Shown: positions 1 through 10,315 of the stretch, in pieces
Position numbering within the stretch: position 1 is the stretch's first letter
Layout of the letters: each line of letters opens with the position of its first letter
DNA from: Limnanthes douglasii subsp. nivea
Taxonomy: Eukaryota; Streptophyta; Magnoliopsida; Brassicales; Limnanthaceae
Direction: 5' to 3'
Assembly: GCA_036936605.1 (NCBI GenBank)
Contig: JAUPFV010000004.1
Coordinates: 182,980,807-183,044,806, forward strand
Length of the DNA stretch: 64,000 bases
Translations under genes and position numbers: made by a program
The notes under the pieces: model-generated
Seen by the model: only the letters and a program-made list of their open reading frames with translations
Told to the model about the DNA's origin: nothing
Database searches by the model: none

Positions 1-400
1 TTTCTCTGGCGCACCAATTGTAAAAAGTAAAATAGATAGGAGAAGAATTTTTTTTTTATTAAAACTTTTATGATATTATTAGAATTTCTTTTATTAAAAC
101 TTTTATAATATTATTGGTTTTGATTTGATATATTGTATATCTTATATTTATATTATATATTATTCTGTTTTACGAAAAAATAATATTTTTAACTAATATA
201 ATATTTTTAATTAATATAATATTTTTTTAAAAATATAAAATCAAATCTCTAAAAAAATAAGAATAATACTTTTACATTAAAAATATATTATCTTCCAAAT
301 CTTAGAACAATATATATATATATATATATATTAATTAACATATTAATTAACTTAATTAATATATTTTAAGCTTAATTTAATTTGGTTTTAAGGTCGTTCG
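1..400 (-). repeat. Possible 5' LTR start of a minus-strand LTR element lying off the left edge
   Basis: Positions 1-16, read on the minus strand, give TGGTGCGCCAGAGAAA, which begins with the TGG expected of a tRNA primer-binding site. Two bases later an LTR-like TG begins at 19 and runs into AT-rich sequence. The layout (primer site, 2-3 nt spacer, LTR start) matches the better preserved elements of this window. The body of such an element would lie left of position 1. The right end of the LTR cannot be placed, so the end given is nominal. No partner LTR is visible, so this is an inference from one junction. Confidence 0.35.
301..332. repeat. AT-rich stretch with a short (TA)n microsatellite
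   Basis: A run of about ten TA repeats lies at roughly 310-331 in very AT-rich DNA. No coding signal is seen around it. Confidence 0.8.
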
Positions 401-414
401 AGTGTCCCTGTGTC

Positions 415-545
415 CCTTGAAGCAGGCGATCCATCGGCTCGGTTTAAGAAGCAGGCAACCCCTCGACTCGGAAGCAGACGCAGACGACACCTTGAATAAG
501 AGGTAGACGACACCTCAGCTGGGAAGCAGTTTATTAAAGCAGGAG
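415..545. repeat. GC-richer degenerate repeats built on a GAAGCAGGC-like motif
   Basis: About 130 bp with sharply higher GC than the surroundings. Four or five imperfect copies of a GAAGCAGGC/GAAGCAGAC motif are spaced about 25 bp apart, with CTCGACTCGG-like interludes. No reading frame here looks like a known protein. The short frame downstream (561-791) is not supported. Confidence 0.5.
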
Positions 546-1052
546 CTATGGGCGCGGAGGATGATAGCTCGGGTGCTCGGGTTTGGCGGGAGGTTGATCG
601 CGGGGAGAACGGATAGGTGCATGGAGATGGCAGTTTTTCTGGCCAAGACGAATTGTAAAAAAGGATGGAGAGTGGATTTATCCTCGCACATGTGGAGACG
701 ATATCATCTGGTAAAAAAAGTTACGGTGGAGAGGGATCGAGTAAACGCAGACAAAAGTTTATATACATATCACTGGTGTTCCAAAACATAAACCAAAAGA
801 AAGAACAAAATATACAGACAGTGTATTTCATTGTATGACATAATATATCATAGATATAAACGTTATTTATTTTAGTAGTATGACATAATACATTATATAT
901 ATTTTATTGTAATAAATATATTTGACAAATATTTTTAGGTAACGTAAGAAGACTAATCTTTATTAAAATTGACTTAATAAAGAATATAATGTTATTTTTT
1001 GTTTGATTAATATATTAATAAATATAATAAGTATAAATTGTTAATAAAGGTA

Positions 1053-1059
1053 GTGAAGG

Positions 1060-1120
<61 letters not shown>
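1053..1120. repeat. (AT)n microsatellite, about 34 repeats
   Basis: An almost pure AT dinucleotide run of roughly 68 bp. It is the longest simple repeat of this type in the window. Confidence 0.95.
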
Positions 1121-1125
<5 letters not shown>

Positions 1126-1262
1126 TATTTTTTCTTATCGTATTTATTTAGTGATACATTTTAGAGTGGAACCGTATTGGTGCGACTAATCTAATTAACT
1201 ATGAAACATTTCGAATCACGAATACAGATGAATGGATCAGAGGAAATCATTTTGGAAAATAT

Positions 1263-1337
1263 CATCTAATTTTATTTCTACGTATTTGATTCATCATCTA
1301 ATTTTATTTCTACTTATTTGATTCATCATCTAATTTA
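1263..1337. repeat. 32-bp tandem repeat, about 2.3 copies
   Basis: Units begin at 1263, 1295 and 1327 with CATCTAATTTTATTTCTAC. The first two differ only by a G/T change and the third is partial. It is a non-coding local duplication. Confidence 0.85.
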
Positions 1338-2640
1338 TCTGTAAAAGATGAAAAACTTTAAAAAAAAAATAGGAGAATGATTTAGTTTTTTTTTTTAAAT
1401 GAGAAACTTTGTTCTACAGGAACGGCGCTAAATTTGTTAAAGATAAATTTATTAACAAATTACTTAAACCATTCTGATATAAAAAGAGATAAAAAAAAGA
1501 AAGAAACATAAAAAGAAAAGGAAGAAAACGTATAATTGTATTATTATATAGAATATGACCCTTTTACCTGTGATACTCATCTCATATTTATAGGAGTTAT
1601 GCGTGGCATTTAGTCTCCCATTTATTTATATTTATTATATAAACATTTTTATCAAATTATTTATTTATCTTCGTTACAGTATATAAATAATTAATATGCA
1701 ATAATAAGAGCATAATTAAATTATGGATACGTTGTATTTTTATCCGGATATTTTCTATACGAAATATTGCCTTACCACTCATGCTTCATCTAAACTTCAC
1801 TTCGAGAAGATGGTAAAAGAGAAGACCAATAATGATGAGGTTTTGACCGCGACATATGCCAAGAGGGATGCATTAAAGGCACAAAATGAAAATTTGCCGA
1901 AACTGAAAGAACCATTGATATCCGACATACTGGTGAAGTTGATGACAGATCTTGTAGCCCAAAAAAATGTAGTATTGTTGAAAGAGATGGAACACGTAAC
2001 AACGAAGGTGGTCTATTGTTGCAACAGGTCTACAATAAAAATCTTGTTGGTATTAGATTGGATTTGTTGATAAAAATAATTGGAAAAGAAGATGAAGGAG
2101 TATCCCCTCTAGAGGGTGATGCGAAGAAGAAATGAGTTGATCGTGATGCCGACCCTAGCCAACAAAATCCTACAAATAAGAAGATAAATAAGGTTACTCA
2201 CGTTGTTGAACCCAACACTCAGGGAGTGGAGACTAAAGATTTTGTAACTAGTTTTGAAAATAACATCATTTGTCTTCTCTAGAGCACCATTTACTGGCCC
2301 CTCATCCTCTTTTTGTCGCATTGCTCGCCCTCTCACTGCCTAATATATTGGATGAACTCTCCACTATCAGTCAACCATTGAATATCTTCCTTTAATCACC
2401 AATAATCGTTATGGTACACGCAAATATATTGGCAGGACCTTTCGTAACTATGAGCTAACATACTACATAGTGATTGGTACTTGGCCCGACCTTTTGTTTT
2501 CTCGCAGACGGTCGGTATGTCCTCAATAAGAGGCATTAATTTATGAGTAGGATTACCATAATAATAAGGAATTGGTCTACTTACCTAGGTTGTTGTAGTG
2601 TCACCTCGAAGTGCCTCGTCAGTGCACCTTCGCTCTCATG
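1338..2640. other. Unassigned AT-rich region with one weak open frame
   Basis: Mostly non-coding AT-rich DNA. A plus-strand frame at 1723-2070 (115 codons) is lysine-rich and could be a decayed transposase piece. It has no motif I can name and no homologue elsewhere in the window, so I do not call it a gene. Nothing else in this stretch is supportable. Confidence 0.4.
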
Positions 2641-2689
2641 TCGGTGTTTTGTATTCTTGAGGCTCCGGTAAGGAGTGTAAGAAGAATTT

Positions 2690-2970
2690 TATTTTTTGGA
2701 ATCGTTGACTCTAATGAGTAATCTTTCAAGAATGTCTCGCTTCATTCTAAACAGGAAACATACGAGGTCAAGTTGAGTAGGCTGTTGCAATGCAACTCTA
2801 TTTTAAAATCAGCCACTACTATTGGCTCCTCCCATTCTTATATCGATTTCATCTCATGAACGAATTGTCGGACATAGCGTTTGAGTACCTCCCCCATTCT
2901 CTGATACAAGTTTATAATGGAGGCTTATTAAGACATCATCTTCATGATGGCCACCAACACTTCAAAAATC
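2690..2970 (-). pseudogene. Decayed gag-like fragment of another LTR retrotransposon
   Basis: On the minus strand, about 2830-2905 encodes NLYQRMGEVLKRYVRQFVHE. This fits the gag-domain pattern in which a 'GESLKEYVxRF' segment follows the capsid-like helices. Further hydrophobic and charged residues continue in broken frames to about 2690. It is not close to the gag of E1-E5, so it would belong to a different gypsy-type element. There are several stops and frame changes. The call rests on one 20-residue match and could be wrong. Confidence 0.35.
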
Positions 2971-3099
2971 ATCAACATCAAATATTATAGTGAGTATGGA
3001 GCTCAATATAAATAGGCAGACGTTCTCCCCTAAAAACGTGCCCCTAGATTTCCCACAGGTGACTTAGTTATCCCAGCAATAAAGATCCCCTAGAGATCG

Positions 3100-3413
3100 T
3101 TTAATGTTTGGGTAGTTTGTAGTGAGAGATTTGAGGTGCCTGGTTGTATTAAATGTTCATTACCCTCATTAATGAAAATGGTTGAGTATTTATACCCTTA
3201 ATTATGGGCCTCATGGGTTTACGGATCAAACTCATGAAACCGGGTCGAATTCAAAGACACATTAGTTTATTAAGCAGGTTGGTAATTAGATTAGTCATAA
3301 AGTGATTAGTTTTTAATACTTTAGTCCTGTTCGGATGGTTCAGTGGGTGGTTTTTTTCCGAAATTCCCCTCTCCAGTTTCTACAGTGAGTGGTGAGAATA
3401 TCCAAACTCATCA
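3100..3413 (-). repeat. E1 3' LTR, missing about 62 bp at its outer end
   Basis: Matches 12800-13113 over 314 bp. The inner edge is TGATGAG (minus strand) directly after the polypurine tract. The outer 62 bp present in the right LTR, including its terminal TGG/CCA, are absent. Confidence 0.93.
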
Positions 3414-3430
3414 GTAGCCCCTTTTTTAGG
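3414..3430 (-). other. E1 polypurine tract
   Basis: Minus strand CCTAAAAAAGGGGCTAC, immediately upstream of the 3' LTR. This is the expected site for plus-strand priming. E5 has the same AAAAAAGGGGCT core. Confidence 0.9.
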
Positions 3431-3574
3431 TTATGTTCGAAGACCTTTGACAAGACCTAAAAAATCGCTTATGAGCTTCTGAAACAATGTCCGGACAGAT
3501 TTTGATTTGTATAATGGATTTATCCGGACTAGCAAATCTCTCAGAAGCTCAAAGGTTTTGTTCACAGATCGTGG

Positions 3575-3754
3575 GACACGTGTCCCTTCCTGATTTGCCT
3601 CACCAACCATTTTTCTCCTAGAATGGCGCTCCCACTAACCTAAAAAAGTAACCTCTTTAATTAATGCTGGTGATGTCAGCGCCATCTTTAATCATTACTC
3701 TATCTTTTCGAATTCTCCTAGGTTCCAAGGTATCTTCTACCTCTTTAGTATAAA
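3575..3754 (+). promoter_or_regulatory. E1 antisense-gene promoter: G-box and TATA box
   Basis: The palindrome GACACGTGTC (G-box CACGTG at 3577) and TATAAA at 3749 lie 172 bp apart, with the TATA 108 bp before the ATG at 3857. Exactly the same spacings occur in E5 (48070, 48242, 48350). Much of the sequence between is also alignable. This supports a real plus-strand promoter inside the element, just downstream of the polypurine tract. Function is inferred from conservation only. Confidence 0.7.
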
Positions 3755-3856
3755 TTAAATCACTTTTCACCGTTTTACCATCTTCAACACCTTTTTTAAT
3801 TCTAATATTCAGAACTTTTACCTTTCTTCTCCAAAAATGCATTTTAGTGTAAGTTT

Positions 3857-6826
3857 ATGTTTACAGCAAGAAACGCTCTAGTAAAAGGCGTGTGGCTTAA
3901 TCTGTCAGAGTTGGAAAAAGCACAAAAGGTCGAACGAGAAAGGCGCATTGCAGCAGGCCTCCCAGTCTCTCCTATTGATAAACCTGAAACACCAACCTCA
4001 GAGCCTGATCGAGGTTCGTCTTCTGCCAGAAGCTCTAAACCCAGAAGGTTATTTCAACCTAGTCTTTCACCGATCATCTCAGGCTCATCGGTTCAGGAGT
4101 CAGAGCCTATTATTGAACAAGAGCAAGCAGTTACAAGTGCTAGGAAACCCTCTACATTTATAGCCATGGGATCGGATGCTGACCTATCCCCAGAAAAGCT
4201 GATAAATCGATGAAGAGGCCGCCTAGTGAAAGGTCAGGCTGTTCCACAGTCTAAATCTCCAAAGTCTGTGCCCTCTAAGTCTGGGGCCAAAGATAAATTC
4301 ACAGGGTCAGAAGCGCCCATCAAGGTTCCTAAAGACAAATTGTCTGATCCGGAGGCCACTAGTTCAAGTCTCCAAAATGAACCCTCCGGATCTGAGCCCC
4401 AGCCGGACTCCAGACCACAAGAAAAAAGCAATGCTTAGCCATCCGGACAGCTTACTGAGCCAACCATTAGCACCTCATTCCCAAAAACAGCTGATAACCC
4501 CTCCATAGTAATGAAAGATGTGATGGAGGACAGTGTTGAAGAAGCCCCTTTCGAGACCGATGTCTCCGGGCAGACAAGTGAGACTGCCATTGTAAAGAAA
4601 AGCAAGGGCAAAAAAATATTATGTTTAAAGCACCCGGACCTGCCGGAGTGCCTCGTAGGAAAAGTGGGACCTTGTTTCCACAAAGTAAGTATAAAGTACC
4701 TGCTAGCCATGGAGAAGATCAATTATGCCTTTATTCATACAGCTGAACTAGGCCGGATGCGGACGAAGTGGGGGATCCCAGAAAATGTTAAAGTGAGGAT
4801 ACTAGTCGCTGCGAAGACACCAATAGATTGCAAGCTCATTGAGATAGTTTTCTACATGGAGTTATAACTGGGGGCTTAGATTGCCCTTAGACCCAGAGAT
4901 TGTCAGATATTTTCATCTGATAAAGCTCTGCCCAATTCAACTGAGCCCCAACGTCTGGTTCACCCTCATGTCCTATATCATGGCCTCAAGGCTCTCTGGA
5001 ATTCCTCTTCCGATGGAGCAATTTGCTGATGTGGCCAACCTTTGCAGAAACCACGTCATCCCCTTCTACCATTACAATATGGGTGATAATTAAAAAGTGG
5101 TGGATGACTTGCTCGAGTCGGAGAGGAACTAGAAGACTCAATTTCTGTTCATCAGTGGCGTTTGGAAGAACGGGAGGAAGATTAAAGCTGGTGATAAAAC
5201 AAGCATGCTTACCAGCAGATGGAGGAGTACATGTAAACATTTCATTTCATCTTTCTATTTTTTCTTATAATAAGTTTGTTTGTTTAACTTCTCTTCTTTT
5301 GTTTTTTGGTATTGCTGCCGAAGGAGTTCAATGACTATTTAGAGGTGGGGTAGACTACTTGTGCCAAAATAAATGTTTGGGCTGCTGAGAAGTGGGGAAA
5401 TCACTTCCACAACTGTTTTACCGGAGGCAACTTGGTAAGGTCCCATCTCTGGAATACAACCAGCCGGAGGGACTTGTCTTGGGAGGAATTAAGCACTCCA
5501 CCTCCTCCAGGGGTGATTATTCAGAAGACATATGGAAAGGATGGAAAGCTAGCCTTGCCGGGCAGAGCTAAAGCGCCAAACAAAATGAAGTGCAAGAAAG
5601 GAAAGGCTAAGCAAGATCTGGCTGAGGTCAATCCAAGCGATGCTGAGGAAACTGTCCCCGCAAACCCGGAGGGGTAGGTCCAATGAAGGATTGATGCTGA
5701 TTTGCTACAAGTGGTAGAAAACGAGAGTACCAAAGAGGTGGTTGGATCTCCAAAGCCCCCAAAGGCTCCCAAGAAAGACAAAAAACGGGGAGCAAAAGAT
5801 GGAGATAGGGAGGGCAAGAAGAAGAAAACCTCCAAGGGAGATGAAGTTGCTCTCCGGGCTCTGGAGTCTTTTCCTTCGGTTGACCCAACAGACCCAACTC
5901 AAGAAGAGGAAATCCCAAGTGATTTTCACACCGGAGAGGGCGCCAGAGGGGACATCAACATCGATGGAGTTGACATTAGTGGGCTTTAAGGGATTGGTCT
6001 TTACTTTAATGACCTTGAGAAGGATGATTTCGCTGGCCCTTACCTTCCCCCAAGCTCCTCGAACATGGTCACCTTCAACGGTAACTTTTTTTCTGTTTCA
6101 GGGGAGAAGGACATGGTGACCCATTCCTTGTTAAGCAACATTCAACCAGTGCTCAACTTGGAGAAGCAAGTGCGAAACCAGTCAGCCATCATCAACACAC
6201 TCAATTCTGACAAGGAGAGTTTGTCCAACGACCTCCTTACAATAAAGCAGAGTCTCGAGGCATTAAAGAAAGAAAATGAGGAGTTGATAAAAGGGAAGGA
6301 GGACTTGGCAACCAAACTGGCCACTTCGGAGGGGGTTGTCACAGAACTTCAATCCAATTATTTTGACTTGGAGAAAAATCTTTCTATTTCAAAAGAGGAG
6401 GTGAAGGACAAAGACAATATCATTCAGACTCTGACAAACGACAAAATATCGCTTGAAGATGCTGTGTCCCGGGCTAAGCAAGAGAAAGATGACTTGCTAA
6501 ATGAGCAAGAAAAGACAATCCAAGCTAGGATTGACGCATATACCAACGATGTGATAGACTCCCAAGAACAAAGATATGCTGAGGTCAAGTCAGACATGGT
6601 CCTACTCTTTCATAAGAAATTTCCGAGGAGGATACTCGGGGACTTATGACGATTCATGGAATACGAAGACCTTCCTCACCATATGATGGCTGATGGTGAT
6701 AAACACGGTTATTCTAGTGGTTGTGATGACACCACTGATGAAGATGAAAAGACCGGAGGGAGTCCAGATGAGGAACCTACCGATCCCAAGAAAAAATCAA
6801 GTGAAGCTGGGACATCTAAGAACTAA
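3857..6826 (+). pseudogene. E1 antisense accessory gene (gypsy-type transposon domain protein), broken
   Basis: Runs opposite to gag-pol and is colinear with the E5 copy at 48350-51262. In order it has an N-terminus starting MFTARNALVKG, a Ser/Pro-rich linker, the region of the 'putative gypsy-type transposon' family (PF04195 as I recall it; about 4640-5090 with NWGLRLPLDPEIVRYFHL and MASRLSGIPLPM), a short intron, a Lys-rich stretch (about 5750-5840), a coiled coil (6120-6590) and an acidic tail. Lesions include in-frame stops at 4211, 4436 and 5091, a one-base loss near 4866, an amber near 5130, and a stop near 5987. The intron acceptor is also lost. The function of the family is unknown. 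Confidence 0.85.
5233..5312 (+). other. E1 antisense-gene intron with mutated acceptor
   Basis: Lies at the same place and in the same phase (one codon base before the intron) as the intron at 49639-49720. The donor is GTAAAC. The acceptor position reads AT rather than AG, so this copy should not splice normally here. The exon resumes with the codons for LPKEF, as in E5. Confidence 0.7.
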
Positions 6827-6874
6827 AGTCCTCAAAATGCCAACTATCTTTTAATTTTGTGTTTGAACTAAAGT

Positions 6875-6968
6875 CCTTGGATGGCCAAGACATTTTTGTA
6901 ATCGTGTCCGGCACTTTACCGGACAAATCTTCTCTTTTGAAAACTTCAAAGTCCTTGGATGGCCAAGG
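6875..6968. repeat. E1 convergent-zone hairpins
   Basis: CCTTGGATGGCCAAGA at 6875 and CCTTGGATGGCCAAGG at 6953 are copies 78 bp apart, each able to fold on itself. Between them GTCCGG-7 nt-CCGGAC (6906-6924) is a perfect 6-bp stem. The zone lies just after the antisense gene and about 0.5 kb from the end of pol. It could serve RNA 3' end formation for one or both transcripts. Confidence 0.75.
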
Positions 6969-7317
6969 CATTTCATATATTTAATATCACTCCCCGGTAT
7001 CTACCGGGCAATTTTATCTTACATAATTCTTACATCGTTTTGTAGTTATTTAATTTTGATGACTTGTGTTCAAATGGCCTTTAGTTATTTCATAAGTGTT
7101 TTAAAGTGAGAGTGTTCAAATTCTCCGATGACACATGTTTAAATAGTCATCACCTCATCGAATTAAATCGAACTGCTAGTCAAACCACTTCAAATTTTTT
7201 AAGAAGGCATCGAATTGTATTTAAAAAACCTGGACACCTCATTCAAACCTCTCCGCGCCACCAAGGTAGGAAATAGTATGCCCCAAAATATTTACATGGA
7301 CTTTAAACAAGTAAATA

Positions 7318-10312
7318 TTTACATAGTCTATTCTAAATACAACCGAAGGTGTTCGATGTTCTACGGGTGATTCAAAATCCTTCCATCTTTATTTTGAGCC
7401 TGTACGTCCCAGGCTTAAGCTTTTCACTGACCACATAGGGGCCTTCCCATGTTGGAGCTATATTGCCGAACTTCTTCTCTTTGGTATGCATGAAGACTTT
7501 TCTTAGTACCTTATCACAATGTTGACCATTTGCCTGTGGATAGAAAGGATAGGAAAAACAATGTTGAATGCCTCTAGTAGCACAGAAATTCTCCATCTCA
7601 TTGTTATTGAATTGTGGTCCATTGTTAGTAGTTATCTTTTGTGGAACCCCAAATCTACAACAAATGTTAGACAAGATGAATTTTATAACAGCTTTCGAAG
7701 TAGTTCCTGCCAAGGGGGCTGCTTCGATCCACTTTGAGAAGTAATCAATAGCAATAATTATAGTTTTGCACCCTCTGGATGCCATGGGTAGAGGTCCCAC
7801 TAAATCCAGCCCCCAACGAGCAAAAGGTATTGGCTCAGAAATTGACTCTAAATGGACTGCTGGAATATGAATTTCATTACTGTATCTTTGGCAAGGGTCA
7901 CACTTATTCACCAATTCCTTAGTATCTTGCATTATGGAGGGCCAGTAGTACCCAACCAACAAAACTCTTCTAGTTAGAGCACTGAATCCACAATGTGTTG
8001 ATCCCTCGCCATCGTGTAATTCAGAGAGCACTATTTGGGATTCTTCGATCCCCACACATCGTAAGAGAGGTTTACTGAAGGATTTTTTTTATAAAGAATG
8101 TCTCTTAAGATGATAAAACCACGAGCCTTGAATTTCACCTTCCTTGCTACCGCTTTTTCTGGAGGCAAGATGTCATCTGAGAGATATTGGAGAAGAGGAA
8201 ATCTCCAATCTTGGGGTTGTTTTACTTGTATATTCAAGCTCTCTTCTTCCTTATCCGGATTGATTTGAATGTATAGGCTCTCTAAAACATGAATCCAAGG
8301 GTAGGACTCAGTATAGGCTATGGTTGCCAAAGAGTCTGCCAGCGTATTTTCTGTTTGGGGTATGTGCTCATAGGTGATGTTTTTGAAATTAAGTGCCACT
8401 TCTTTGAGAACAAACAAGTATTTAACCAGTTGCTCCTTCTTGGCTTCGGATTGACCTTGTGCATGATGGATAAGAAGCTGAGAATCGCTCATTAACATGA
8501 CCCTTTTGGCTCCACAAATAAGAACTAATTTCAAGCCAGCTATAGCAGCTTCATATTCGGACTCATTATTGAAAGCCCTGAAAGTAAAACATATAGATTG
8601 GTACATCTTGTCGCCGTACGGAGATGTTAAACATATCCCAGCACCAGAACCCACGGTACTTGATCCACCATCAGTACGAACAACCCATACTTTTTTATCT
8701 TTTTCACCGGTTGCTTGCTTAGTACCTCTGTCTGAATGGAATTCAACCAAGAAATCAGCCACAGTTTGAGCTTTGACTGTCGTTCGAGGGGCGAAGTTAA
8801 TATCATAGTCTCCCAGCTCCACTGACCATTTGGTCATTCTGCTTGAAATGTCTGCTTTTTGAAGAACGTTTTTCAAAGGAAAAGACGTCCGGACGATGAT
8901 CGAATGAGACTGCAAGTAGGGCCTCATTTTCCTAACAGCAATTACTAAGGCCAGTGCTAGTTTTTCAAGTTTCAAGTATATTTTTTCTGCATCAATGAAG
9001 CTCTTGCTGATATAGTATACTGGTCGAGGATAATTATCGACCTCCCTTACTAGCACTGCACTCAAGGCACACTCAGAAACTGCCAAGTATATATAAAGTG
9101 TCTCTCCATCAACATGTTTAAACAAAGTTTTAAGGGAGGATAATTGCTTCTTAATTTCATCAAATGCCGGGTCACACTACGGAGACCAATTAAACTCTTT
9201 CGCACCTTTCAAAGTTTGAAAAAACAGGGCACACCTATCCGAAGACCTTGAGATAAAACAATTTAGAGCAGCCAACCTCCCTGTCAATCTTTGTACTTCT
9301 TTAATATTCCGAAGAGGCTCCATTTGTAGCAAAGCATTAAGCTGGTCTGGATCAGGCTGTATCCCTTTCTCACTTATTATATACCCCAAGAATTTCTCGG
9401 ACTGTACTCCGAAAACACACTTCTCTCGGTTCAATTTTAAATTTACTTTCATTAAATTGGCAAAAGTTTCTTGGAGATCTGCCAAGTGTAGCTCTTCATC
9501 CACATTCTTTACCATCATATCGTCGATATAAACTTCCATATTTCTTCCAATATGATTAACAAAAGCCTTGTTTACTAACCTCTGATAAGTAGCCCCAGCA
9601 TTCTTTAATCCAAACGACATCACCTTGTAATAATGGAGGCCCCTATCAGTAACAAACGTAGTATGTTCTTGCCAACTGATAAGTAGCCCCAGCATTCTTT
9701 AATCTAACTGATATCACCTTGTTTACTAACCTCTGATAAGTAGCCCCATCATTCTGATAATGGAGGCATCCATAAATGACAGCAGCTTGTTCCCGGATGT
9801 GGAGTCCACCAACTGATCAATTCGGGGAACTGGATATAGATCCTTTGGGCAAGCTCTATTGAGATCTGTAAAATCAATGCACATACGCCACTTCCCATTT
9901 TTTTCTTTACCAACACCAGATTAGCTGTCCATAAAGGGTACTGAGATTCCTTTATGTGCCCCATTTTAGTAAGCCGGTCAACTTCTTGAACTATGACATC
10001 AGCTTTCTCTTAAGAAAAAGCTCTCCTCTTTTGTACAACATGTGCTATATCCCTCCGGACGGACAGTTGGTGTGATATAATGTCTGCTGGTACTCCGGTT
10101 ACATCAGCATTGCACCAAGCGAAAACATCCTGATGGTCTTTCAAAAAAGCTAACATTTTTCCCTTTAATTCTGATGCCATCTTGGACCCGATCTTGGCGC
10201 ATTTTCCTTCAACCAGAGAGTGAGTTTCAACTTCTTCAATAGGTATTAAAACACCAGGGGTCTCTTTGGGGTCATCAATTTCACCCTCTCCCCTAGAGGG
10301 CACCTCAAATTG
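7318..10312 (-). pseudogene. pol: E1 pol: RT, two RNase H domains, integrase (broken)
   Basis: Follows the gag-pro stop codon in frame. RT is at about 9177-9990 with the catalytic YIDDMMVK box near 9520. The gypsy RNase H is at about 8750-9125. The archaeal-type RNase H begins at VVRTDGG near 8690. Integrase is at 7372-8055 with an HHCC finger and core. Lesions are a TAA at 10010, a frameshift in the KKKNGKW region near 9905, a small rearrangement at 9565-9771, CAG to TAG at 9177, and a shift near 8060. The integrase reads TTNNGPQF where E5 has TTDNGPQF, so a catalytic Asp is lost, and an internal deletion near 7520 removes the catalytic Glu. It is not functional. Confidence 0.92.
9565..9771 (-). 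repeat. Local duplication scrambling part of the E1 reverse transcriptase
   Basis: The segment around GATAAGTAGCCCCA (encoding GATYQRL) occurs three times, near 9583, 9679 and 9736, with differing flanks. E5 has it once. The duplicated blocks replace the codons for the FSGYNQIQVDPKD part of RT. Confidence 0.8.
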
Positions 10313-10315
10313 CTA
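10313..10315 (-). promoter_or_regulatory. E1 gag-pro/pol stop codon (TAG CAA TTT)
   Basis: TAG followed by CAATTT on the minus strand, with the same frame continuing into pol (QFEVPSRGEGEIDDP). E2, E3 and E5 have a stop at the homologous codon. The context resembles the UAG-CARYYA leaky-stop motif known from tobamoviruses. Confidence 0.7.

Noticed and set aside
561..791. 76-residue plus-strand frame
   Set aside because: No recognisable motif or homologue in the window; probably chance.
1723..2070. En/Spm-type transposase fragment
   Set aside because: Only a general lysine-rich resemblance; no diagnostic motif.
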